Assembly (NCBI GenBank): GCA_039583875.1
Contig: CM077162.1
Coordinates: 52,665,675-52,729,674 of the forward strand
Direction of reading: 5' to 3'
DNA: 64,000 nt
Source: Platanthera guangdongensis
Lineage: Eukaryota; Streptophyta; Magnoliopsida; Asparagales; Orchidaceae
The position numbers and the translations under genes were made by a program. Every line of letters begins with the position of its first letter. The stretch's first letter is position 1. The notes under the pieces are model-generated. The model worked only from the letters and a program-made list of their open reading frames with translations. It ran no database searches and was not told where the DNA came from. Shown here one piece after another: positions 46,421 to 56,188 of the stretch.

Positions 46421-47880
46421 TGTTGGACAGAAGTGCAGTATGACCTGGCTGATAGAGTTCGATGGACTTTGGTTCAGGATGCTAGCATGAAGCGGATCTT
46501 AGATGAATCTTTGGATGTGTCAAATTACCAGTTTGAGGTTAAGGATGGACTGCTAAGGAAGAAAGGTCATCTATGCATCCCTAGTTCGGATAATCTTCGA
46601 GAGGAGTTGATGTACGAGGCTCATCACACCAAGTACTCAATCCACCAGGGAAGCACGAAGATGTATAGAGACATGAAGAAGTTGTTCTAGTGGCTAGGAT
46701 TAAAGGAGGATGTAGCACTTTATGTGGCCAAGTGCCAAACTTTTGCCTTGGTGAAGGCGGAGTGCCAGAAGCCCGGAGGTTTCCTAAAATCCTTGCCTAT
46801 CCCGAAGTGGAAATTCGACAACATTTCTATGGATTTTGTGTATGATTTGCCAAAGCCGCAGAGGGGAAACGACGCTACCTGGGTGGTCGTAGATAGGTTG
46901 ACAAAAGTGTCACATTTCATCCCGAATAGGAAGGAAGATCCGGTGGAAAAGTTAGCCAAACTCTACGTGGATAATATCATGCAGTTGCATGGTGTGCCCC
47001 GCAGTATTGTTAGTGACCGAGATGGACGCTTCACGTCGAAGGACTGGAGGGTGGTGCATAGTTTGTTGGGAACTAATCTGAGTTTCAGAACATCATTCCA
47101 TCCACAGACGGATGGTCAGACCGAAAGGGTCAACAAGATGATGGAGGACATGCTTCGCATGTGCGTCCTAGATTTCGGAAAGCATTGAGAGGATCACCTA
47201 TACATGGTGGAGTTTGCGTATAACAACAGATTTCAAGCAAGTATTGGAATGGCACCTTTTGAGGCCGTGTATGGGAGGAAATGTCATACGCTGTTATCTT
47301 GGTTGGAGACAGGCGAGTCAAAGTTGTATAAACATCAAGAGGTGGAAGACGCCACTTCAATGGTACGTACAATTCAAGAAAGGTTGAAGAAAGCTCAGGA
47401 CAGGCAAGTAAAGTACTATAATGCCAAGTATAGGAATGTGGAGTTCGGTGTTTGCGATTGGGTGTATTTAAAAATCAAGCCGTTCAAGGGTGTTTTGCGG
47501 GTTCGACGCTTGAAGAAGCTGAGTCCGAGATACCTTGGACCATTTGAAATCCTGAAGCGTGTTGGCAAAGCAGCGTATAAATTGAAGCTGTCGGTGGAAT
47601 TGAGTGGGCTACATGATGTGTTCCATGTATCGGCGTTGCTTAAGGCAGTGCAAGAGCCATCGCAGATAGTTGCAGTCGATCAAGTTCCGGTTGATTATGA
47701 GTTGACGACCAAGGTCAAGCCTATACGTATAGAAGACGTTGAAGTCAAACGACTCCGCAAGAAGGAAATCTGAATGGTTAAAGTCTGTTGGGATAACTGC
47801 GGACGTGAGGAGCTTTCATGGGAGCGAGAGCAAACTATGTTAGAGGAATACCCCGAGTTATTACACTCAGGTAACATTTA
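46420..47880 (+). pseudogene. pol: Element H integrase with chromodomain
   Basis: The N-terminal zinc region (EAHHTKYSIHQGSTKMYRD) has lost the second Cys of its CX2C pair (CQTFALVK). Core triad present: ISMDFVYDLP, IVSDRDGRFTS, PQTDGQTERVN. Stops at about 46688 and 47186. The C-terminal GPY/F region SPRYLGPFEILKRVGKAAYKL is followed by a chromodomain-like end (47730-47875: VEVKRLRKKEI, stop, then LSWEREQTMLEEYPELL). Chromodomains direct this group's integration to chromatin; their presence identifies a chromovirus. Confidence 0.93.
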
Positions 47881-47918
47881 GTTCTGTGTACCTTTACTTA
47901 ATTTCTGGACGAAATTCC

Positions 47919-47933
47919 TTAACGGGGGAGATT
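47919..47933 (+). other. Polypurine tract, element H
   Basis: AACGGGGGAGATT directly precedes the 3' LTR start TGTAATGCCCCG. Confidence 0.75.
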
Positions 47934-49915
47934 TGTAATGCCCCGAAAATCACTTTTGAGCTGATCGTGCCCAAAAGAAATTTTGGTGCCTGTATAGGGG
48001 TGCACGGCCTAGGACACGACCGTGTCTAAGGCCGTGTATTTCTTTGTGTGTTAGACGACTGTGTCCAGAGAAGGACACGGTAGGAAACACGGGTTGTGCG
48101 CAGTTTTGACATGAGCGTGTCAGGGGTGACACAGGCGTGTTCATACCCGTGTCCCCACCTATGTTCAGCAGGGATGTGACAGTTGGCGTGACGGTTATAT
48201 GTGACATGCCTCCGATCATGGGCGTGTCGAGGACCCGACACAGGCGTGTCAGTTTGAGACACTAGCATATCTTAGCCTGTGTGATTTTTTTGTGTTCGAC
48301 GATCGTGCCTGGATCGAGGCACATGGCCTGGGACAGGGCCGTGTGCGAGGCCGTGTTCGACCCAGGTTTGAGGAATTTTGTATAGATCTGAGCTGTTCAT
48401 TTTCTTTATGTAAGATCTGACGGCCCAGATGTGTTCCTGCTCTGTTAAGGCCAGGAATGGTGGTTAACTCCTCATTTCTCCGTTAAGCTTTCTCTTTCCA
48501 AGGAGTTAGAGTAAGGAGGAAGAAGAAGGAGGTATCTGGTCGTCGACAGAGCATCAGAGCACCGTTTGGAGAACCGAGAGAGGATCCATGGAGGAAATTC
48601 CATGGCAAAGACTTCTATCCGGATAGTTTTCCATAGCGCAAAAGCGTACTTCAAGTGTAACGATTCTCTACTTGAGCATGTGAAGCTCTCTTCCTTTTGC
48701 ATAGGGAAACCCGCTCCCGCGAGTGTGCGGCGAGTGTGCGGTGTTCCCTGGGGTTGACGTGAATAGTCCCCGCTATGTTGTATATAGAGTCCGGAATTGA
48801 AGTACGGACATAGGCATTGTGTGTGAAGCCTACCCGGACATGTTGGTCTGGATCGGTGATGTTGCATTTGTTATGGTTTGCCGGAGAAGATGCAGTGCTT
48901 TGGGTTTTCTGGTTTCTACGCGGTAAATTGCAGCAGGGATCCTTGGGGATTAACTACAAGGCGCACCCGAAAAACTGAGCGGAATCGTTCTTCTGCTAAC
49001 TTGGCGGTCAGGGAACCAGCCTTGAACATAACTGGGTTATGTGATTGTTTGGAATAGCAGGATCCGAGAGAAGCTTGGCTCGTGCGTACGTCTTAAGGTG
49101 AACTATGCGGTGTCAGTAACGGGCAAGTAGAATCGGACCCGGGCTATGTGGTTCGGTGCGAGAGACCCGAAAAGGTGACTGGCCGTTGGCATAGTCGGGA
49201 GCCTTAGACAGTCATTAGAAAGGCTAGATTTCTCACGAGGTTTCCATCCTGGGGGTGGTGGTGAAGACGCTGAAGTGTCAGGATTCACCGATAATGTTCC
49301 CTGAGTGCACGTGGTGTTTGGCCATGCGAGCCTACACTTATGGCGTAGTATGTTTGTTCTATACTGTTTAGCTGGGCTAATGAATTGCAGGGAAGGAGAA
49401 CCGTCGTCTCGAGTTAGGGGCGGGGTCATTATAATTTGGTCGGCTTTGGATGATCGTTGCTTTGTTTGCCACCATGCGGTGGAATGTTGTTTGTAGGTGT
49501 TGCGGAGCCGAGTACCAAATAGCGGGCTGGAGCCCAAGCTGCTGTGCTTGCCCTCGAAGGCCAAAGCGAATAGTTGTTCTTTATTTTGTCATGTGTGGCC
49601 GACCTGCGAGCCGATGTATGGAAAACATTACAATGTTAAGTGAACTCTTGTAAGGCCATAAGACCAAGTTTCTTTCAATGCATTTCTATTTCATTCCAGT
49701 TGTAGTGGTTGTGGACTTTCCTGATTATTGGATTACAGTTGTGGGTTCTTTCAACTGTTTAAAATCTTCCGCTAGAATGCTCTGTGTTAGGATGAGTAGT
49801 CTTAATTGGATAGTTTGGTTATTCATACGTAACCCTTCCGACTATCCGTGGTATATGACATCGGGTTCCAGCTGGACCTTCTGTTATATGCCATACGACG
49901 GATGGGAGTGTTACA
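47934..49915 (+). repeat. Element H 3' LTR
   Basis: 1982 bp, TGTAATGCCCC to GTTACA. It contains the second copies of the ACACGGGCGTGT array and of the LTR ORFs. Confidence 0.95.
47990..48360. repeat. ACACGGGCGTGT array in element H U3 (3' copy)
   Basis: Same words as 35370-35720; more are mutated here (GACATGAGCGTGTC, GACACAGGCGTG), mostly by C to T or G to A changes. Confidence 0.88.
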
Positions 49916-50058
49916 ACAACACCCAAGAATTGGACTTGTATGAGAAGTCTGTGATAAAGAGAAGGCTATATAATAGAGAATATGGAAGGAACAACCCTGC
50001 TGCCCCTCCAAAGCCTCCAAAGTACAATCCTAAGCCCTATAGCTACCAAAGAAGATAG
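49916..50058 (+). pseudogene. Element B third ORF, C-terminal end
   Basis: Continues the frame interrupted by H at 35311: ELDLYEKSVIKRRLYNRE, then a Pro/Lys-rich end and a stop at 50056-50058. It is the terminal basic segment of B's third ORF. Confidence 0.75.
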
Positions 50059-50292
50059 CAAGAGAATAAGGGCAAACAACACCATCATGTTTAAGCGTCG
50101 AGAGCTATGAGAGTGTGGATATGATCTGTGTAGAAATGACTTTTTGGACAATCATATTTATATTATTCTCAATTTTGATCATTTACTCTTTGATTATATC
50201 TTTATGCTTGTTACACTGCTTTCTCTATTACATATCTAGTTCTTTATTTGTCTATATAATTCACCTAAGTGTAGAGGGTTCTGACTTCTACA
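50059..50292 (+). other. Element B 3' untranslated region
   Basis: AT-rich; a short ORF (50115-50297) here has no support. Confidence 0.5.
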
Positions 50293-50305
50293 AATAGGGG
50301 GAGAT
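50293..50305 (+). other. Polypurine tract, element B
   Basis: AATAGGGGGAGAT directly before the 3' LTR start TGTTGGG; same motif as in element C. Confidence 0.9.
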
Positions 50306-52183
50306 TGTTGGGTATTGTATCCACAATAACCCATATTTGGTGAAGTCACCCTTAAACTAAGATGAATTAAGTTGTATTTGATGTCTTGTTTGAGTTATGT
50401 GTTTGCAGGACTATATTGCCAAGTGTAGACCAATGTCAGTCTACAATGGGTCACCAAACACAGGACCATACAATGCAATCACTCATTGTGTGATCCATGG
50501 TGTTGACTCATGTGTAGTCTCTCTATTGGGATAGACTTCATGTTTCAAGCACTAAGACTGATTGGAGAAAGACTTGTTGATGAGTTTATTGAAGAAGAGA
50601 AAATTCTGTTGAAGAAAGTTTTTCTAAGTCTTTCACTCGAGTAGTTGTCTATATACTCGACTTGAATACTTAGTTAATACTCGAGTAGGTTTATCTGTAC
50701 TCGAGTTAGGGAAATGGCTCTAGAGTAGTTTGAATATAGCTCTTGAGCAGACAAGTTCTTTACTCGAGTAGACCCTCTCTTATTCTCAAGTTAACAGAAT
50801 TTCCTCTCTGAAAATTTTCTAAGTCATTTACTCCAGTAGTCATATTAGCACTCAAGTAGATAAGTCTTTTGTCTCGAGTTACAGAAGACAGTTTCTCGTG
50901 TTGTTTTACCCCACTCGTGTAGTCAAGTTCATGTACTCGAGTAGTCTATCTACTACTCGACTTGTCTAGCTCTAATACTCGAGTGATCAGATTTTTAGCT
51001 CTCGGAATTTTTCTAAGTCCTTTACTCGAGTAGTAATATCCATATACTCGAGTAGTTAATCTCCTCTTGAGTAGTCCAGTTCCAGTACTCGAGTAACCAG
51101 AATTTTTCTTCCAGAAATTCTTTCTAAGTATTTGACTCGAGTAATTCTTCTACCTCTTGAGTAATATATCTAGTACTTGAGTAGTCTATTTCTACGACTC
51201 GAGTAGTTCAACTCCACGTCTCGAGTAATTATATTAGCACTCGAGTAAGTCTTTGTGTACTCGAGTAATTACTCATTCTTTCTGAATTTTCTCGAAGTCT
51301 TCTACTCGAGTAGTCTCATTCTATTCTCTCGAGTAATCTTATTAGTACTTTAGTAAGTAATTGCTTACTCGAGTATTTCAGTCAGATTTTTCCAGAAATT
51401 CGCTAAGTCCAGAATCGACGAAGATTTAAAATGGCTTGATGTGATTGGTCCACGTGTACGTCATTAAGGCTAATTATGAACGTTAGGGAGATCTTAAAAA
51501 AGGTCTTGTCAAAACCGACTAACCCTAACAAGCTGTCAAGAATTATTCTAAGTTTTCTGAATCTTATTCCCTCTGTCCAAAAATGGAAGTCGCCGCTTCC
51601 GATCTTCTTCGTGCAAATCGCTAGGTCTTTCGATTCAAGAGATTCAGATTAAGTCGAATCACAGATTGAGATTTCTTTTCAATTCCTAATCATCTCTCGG
51701 ATCGTGTGTGTCAAAGGAATTTTAGATCCAGTTCTTGCTGAGTTTCTTCTTCAACCTTTTCTGATAGAGCCGTAAAGATCAAAGAAGAAGACCTAGGCCG
51801 ACAGATTCCAGATCTGAGAAATTACTGTGTGTATTTCATATATTCTCATTTTAATTCTTGTAGGAGATTTCTCTCCGAGTGTAGGAGCTTTTGCCTCTGA
51901 GTTGTAGGAAGTTGTTATCTTCCGAGTGTAGATCCGTGTTGTGGTCAAGATTGTAGGAACTTTGTTCCGAGGCATAGGATTGGTTTTCAATCCGAGATAA
52001 TGGAGTAGCTGAGTCTAATGGATGTATCCAATGTTGGGGAACCACTATAAATCTTTTGTCATCTGTGAATGTTTGGTAGATAATTGTGTGCATAGTTCTC
52101 TAAATTCTTATTCCGCAAACAGACACACAACTCACCTATTCACCCCCATTTTGGTGATTTAGGTCGACAACTGAACACTTTCA
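50306..52183 (+). repeat. Element B 3' LTR
   Basis: 1878 bp, TGTTGGGTATT to CTTTCA, aligned with 13017-13577 plus 26432-27779. A ~33-bp deletion near 52018 removes the start of the core box. Confidence 0.95.
50630..51390. repeat. ACTCGAGT array, element B 3' LTR
   Basis: About 35 ACTCGAGTA-type words, uninterrupted here because no element is inserted. Many have single-base changes. Confidence 0.93.
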
Positions 52184-54310
52184 ATCCCCACAAATGCTTC
52201 CACCACAGATCCAACTGTGAGAGTGCCTAAGGCATATACAGAGATGGACAGAGATGAGGTAATTATGTACACCATGGACAAAAGAGCACAAAATAATATA
52301 GCCAGTGTCATTGATGGCTCGACCTTCCAAAATCTTATACACTGTAAAACATCTAAGGAAATATTCGACACTCTTATGGTCTACATGGAAGGCTCTAAGG
52401 AAGTTATAGATGATGGGAAGTCCATGCTCAACCAAGAGCATGAGGCTTTTAGACAAAGCAAATCTGAAAAAGTGGTTGACTGCTTTGAAAGGTTCTTTAG
52501 GACAGTTAATAAACTAAGATCCTATGGTAGGGTCTTCAGCAACTATAAGCCGAATGACAAGTTCCGTAGATCTCTCACTAGAGATTAGGACACCAAGATT
52601 TATGTCATTAGGGAAATGGCAAAGCTGGCAGACACTCTACCACCAACTCTCTTTGGAATGCTACTATCCTATGAAATGCAGCTGGCTGCTAGACATGAAG
52701 AGGAGAAGGGAAGTCAATCAAAAACCAAGGATAAGATAGTGTCCCTCAAGGAAGAAGCCCCAAGAAGAAGCAAAAGAAAGACTCTTTATCCACCAAGGAG
52801 AGAAGCTGAGTCCAGCTTAGAATTATTTGAGACTAGTTCCTCAGACAACCACATGTTTGATGAAGAGTTTGTAGCTTTCTCCAAGAAACTTCAAAATTTT
52901 ATGTAGATTAAGCACTAGGAGAACGGACCCTCATCATCGTCTCATCACAGGAGAAAGACTGGACATGTCATTGCTGACTGCCTAGTCAGGAACAAGAAAG
53001 AGGATAAGAAGAAGAAGAAGAAGCATCACCATCACCATAAGGACAGGAAGAAGGAGAAGTCCTTTGTGGCTAAGAAGGAGAGAAGTTGGACAAATTCTTC
53101 CTCCTCAGAATCAGATGATGAGAAAGAAGAAGCCTATATTTGGCTAATCTCTGTTGGTGCTGATCCAGAAGTAGACGAGGAATATCCTGCTGCTAAGATA
53201 GGAATAAGGGCCATCTATCACCCTCTGGCAGTGAAAATGAGGAGGATGAAGAAGACTGTGGATGCCAAGGACTGTTAGTAATGACTGAAGAAGAAAGAAG
53301 CGAAGTACATACAAATCCATTCAAGGTACATCCTCTCTCCAATTCTTCATCTTCCCCTGACTATGAAAATAGTCCAGATACTAGTGCATATTCTTCCTGT
53401 GATAAAGATTGCTCAGAATCTGAGACTAATGTCAATCAATTGATTAACAAGTATAGATTGTTCCTAGATGCTCTAAAGAAGAGCAGAATCCTTGCCAAAA
53501 GTCAAGCAAAGGAGATTGAAGTCCTCAAGCCATATCAAACTCTTTATAATAATAAATCTATTGAGTTTTATAAGAAATGTCATGAGGTGCCTGAACTCAA
53601 GAAAAGCCTTGAGTGTGAGACCAAAGTTATTGAAGAAAATGTAAACATATTAAATATCTAGAACAAAAATTTGCTTAGAGATTAGGGATTGTGGTTAACC
53701 CTTCTCAATCTCTTGGTAGGTTGCCAAAGCTGCAACTTGTCAAACCTCTGAGAAGCCGAGTATTAATCACACTAATTATCAAGTCCAATCAAATATCCAT
53801 GATAAGTTGACACCGTTTCAAAAAGTGCATTTACCTTCTAAAACTGTCAAGTTTGCACCACTCCAGAAGGATCAATCTAATGTGTGATCCACCAGTGGGG
53901 TAAAGACACATGATCTCAGAAAGAGTGATACTATCCACTCTAGCCATAATGTTCTGGATATGTTCTTTAGATTTAGATACAGATATCCTTTATCTAAGGT
54001 GATGAGAGAGATGACTAGATGGCAGACTTTGAAAATACATTTGGCCTATCATGGACCAGTTGTATTTATCCCTTCAGCACCTTCACACAGGAAGAAGGAA
54101 ACAACATCATGCAATGCTCATCCAACAAAGTCTGGTGCTACTCACATCTCTTATGGACAACAATTATATGCTGTCCTTGAGAGAAGGTACAACATTCATA
54201 AATGTTGGTGTTATGGGAAGGTGTGCCACTTTGCCATTGATTGTTGGCATAACCTGAATGTGGCTAGTGGACAGAAAGGTGCTCAGCTCTGGCAGAGAGT
54301 TTGGTAAGAG
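52184..54310 (+). pseudogene. gag: Element E gag, remainder
   Basis: Continues the gag begun at 12862: VPKAYTEMDRDEVI, NLIHCKTSKEIFDTLMVY, SLTRD, then stops near 52587 and 52904. The first zinc knuckle has lost its CX2C half; only RKTGHVIADC remains near 52957-52985. Lys/His-rich and acidic stretches follow, then a coiled-coil-like part (53440-53640), a stop-rich part (53660-53960) and the second knuckle CWCYGKVCHFAIDC near 54203-54244. Element F interrupts before the protease. Confidence 0.85.
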
Positions 54311-54413
54311 TTTTATAACGCTAAAAAGAACCTAGGACACAATTATCATTAAGTGCCTAAGGGTAAATAATTTTTCTTTCAGGATAGTCCAAATACCTAT
54401 CTAAATAAGACTT

Positions 54414-56108
54414 TGTTGGGTACATTGGAAAATGTGTACCAGATTTGAAGAAGCCTCACCTTACTCAATAATATGCATCAAGGTGTATTTGATGTTGTTT
54501 TGAGTTTATATGTGAAGGTTAAGAAAGTGCAAGAATGCAGGAAAAAGTTTCTAAGTCCATGTGTCGACACTAGAGGAAGCTTTGTCGACACTTATGAAGG
54601 CTTGTGTCGACACCTGGAGTCAGTTGTGTCGACACCTGGAGTCAGCTGTGTCGATACTTGGAAATGCTGTGTCGACACCAGAAGAAATTGTGTCGACACA
54701 CAGAGGCTGTGTCGACATACAGAGAAGTTTAGTCGACATCAACTGTGTCGACACACAGAGGCAGTGTCGACACACAGAAGACTTTGTCGACATTAACTGT
54801 GTCGACACACAGAGGCAGTGTCGACACATAGAAGACTTTGTCGACATCAACTGTGTCGACACACAGAACTTGTGTCGACACACAACAGAGTTTCAACTAA
54901 GTTAATATTTCTGTAAAGAGAAGATGTGATTGTGTCGACACACAGAATTAGTGTCGACACATTCTACAGAAGCTGTGTTGAGAAGCAGTGTCAACACCAA
55001 GGGAGCTGTGTCGACACCACCAAGGCTTGTGTCAACACTTAGTCTACTTGTGTCGACACATGATGAAGTTCAGTCTCGACACTTTGCTGATAGAGACAGA
55101 GATTCAAGAAGTGACAGGATGACTTGACAGCTGCCATTACCAACCGGTCTACTGCAACTGTCAGAGATGTCAGAAGTTTGTTAAAAACTGGATCAGCCGG
55201 TTACCATGAAGAAAGTCTATATAAAGACATTCTCAATCAACAGAAGAAGAAGTTACACACTAATACTGAAAACATTAAAAAGATGAATTTGGAGAGAGAG
55301 AGAGCTCCATCTATTGAAGAAAAGAAAGGGACTTATATCAACAAGTCCCTCAAGTGCAGATTCTGAACGAGTCTGCCAAGAAGGATTCAGATTGAGATCT
55401 GAATTTCAAGAAAGAAGCTGATTGAAGATCAACTTCAAAGGAGTTCAACCCTACTGAGTTCAGATTCAAGAAGCTTTGAAGAAAGCAAAGAGTGGTTGTT
55501 CTCTGTCATCAGATTTTTCCAAGAACTGATCAAGAAACCATCCATCCTTTCTCTCTCTACTAGGGTGGTGGTATATTACAAACTTAAATCTATTTTTTGT
55601 AGGATCTTTATAAGATCTGAGTTGTAAGCCTGTGTTTATAAAGGCTGAGTTGTAGGAGATTAGTTTTTCTTAGTGGTAGGCCTAGTTGAAGGCTGAGGTA
55701 GGGCTGTGAGCCTGAGTTGTAGGAGATCTCTGAGGTGTAGGCCTTGTTGAAGGTTGAGGTAGGGCAGATTGCCTGAGCTGTAGGAGTGTGGACTCACTCT
55801 GAGTTGTAGGAGCCTTGTTTGGGTTCTGAGTTGTAAGATCTGCAGATCAGAGGTGAAGAGAAGAAGTTAGGCCGAATCTAGCACACTGCTAGATAGGCAA
55901 AGGGGGAAAGTGGATGTACCCAGACCTTGGGGAACCACTATAAAATTATGTGTAATCTGTGACTGTGTGTATTTCTGTGAATTCTGTGATTGTGGTAGCT
56001 GTAGAACTGGTAGATAAATTTGATTATCTGAATAAATATTCTGCCTTAGTGTAAAAAGGAATTGCACCTATTCATCCCTCCCTATGTATTTAGGAACAAA
56101 TTCTTTCA
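54414..56108 (+). repeat. Element F 5' LTR
   Basis: 1695 bp from TGTTGGGTACATTGG to TTCTTTCA. The shared core box GTGGATGTACCC then GGGGAACCACTATAAA is near 55911-55946. Only one copy is in the window, so the left boundary is inferred from the TGTTGGGTA start seen in B and from E's break. Confidence 0.85.
54560..55090. repeat. GTGTCGACACAC array in element F LTR
   Basis: More than twenty GTGTCGACAC-type perfect or near palindromes, spaced 15-30 bp, often followed by ACAGAGGC or ACAGAAGACTT. ORFs 54473-54796, 54561-54905 and 54620-54883 are readings of the array (repeating CVDT). Confidence 0.95.
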
Positions 56109-56110
56109 CG

Positions 56111-56122
56111 TGGTATCAGAGC
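56111..56122 (+). other. Primer binding site, element F (tRNA-iMet)
   Basis: TGGTATCAGAGC, a perfect match, two bases after the LTR. Confidence 0.95.
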
Positions 56123-56188
56123 TAGGTTCCTCAAAAGATAGACTTAACAGTCTGAGTGAGTTCTGTGAGGCAGAATAAGTTCAAGAAA

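Larger units (their letters stand above)
35312..49915 (+). mobile_element. Element H: Ty3-gypsy chromovirus (Tekay/Del-like), hosting J
   Basis: The 5' LTR is 35312-43051 including element J; the 3' LTR is 47934-49915. Removing J and one copy of its target duplication leaves 1982 bp, exactly the 3' LTR length. Gag, protease, reverse transcriptase, RNase H, integrase and a C-terminal chromodomain follow in Ty3-gypsy order. Flanks ACAGC (35307-35311) and ACAAC (49916-49920) are a 5-bp target duplication with one change, inside element B's third ORF. Many stops: not autonomous. Confidence 0.95.
13017..52183 (+). mobile_element. Element B: SIRE-like Ty1-copia with extra 3' ORF, hosting C and H
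   Basis: The 5' LTR (13017-27779, holding element C) is followed by primer site, gag, a deleted pol, a word array, a third ORF (holding element H), polypurine tract and 3' LTR (50306-52183). Flanks are ATCAC (13012-13016) and ATCCC (52184-52188), a 5-bp target duplication with one change inside element E's gag. The QIYV-D-x-IFG type reverse transcriptase, long acidic gag with two zinc knuckles, and extra 3' ORF place it with SIRE/Maximus (Sirevirus) elements. Confidence 0.92.
12431..54413 (+). mobile_element. Element E: SIRE-like Ty1-copia, split by element B
   Basis: Two pieces: 12431-13016 (LTR 3' end, primer site, gag start) and 52184-54413 (rest of gag up to just before protease). Element B lies between them inside gag. 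The join is supported by protein continuity: the left gag piece ends at the EGPF block, and the right piece continues with VPKAYTEM, matching element F's order EGPY, then IPKDFSEM. On the right, E is cut by element F at 54414. Its protease, integrase and reverse transcriptase are not in the window. Confidence 0.85.

Noticed and set aside
54473..54905. Repetitive ORFs encoding CVDT repeats
   Set aside because: They are in-frame readings of the GTGTCGACACAC array in F's LTR and appear in several frames on both strands.
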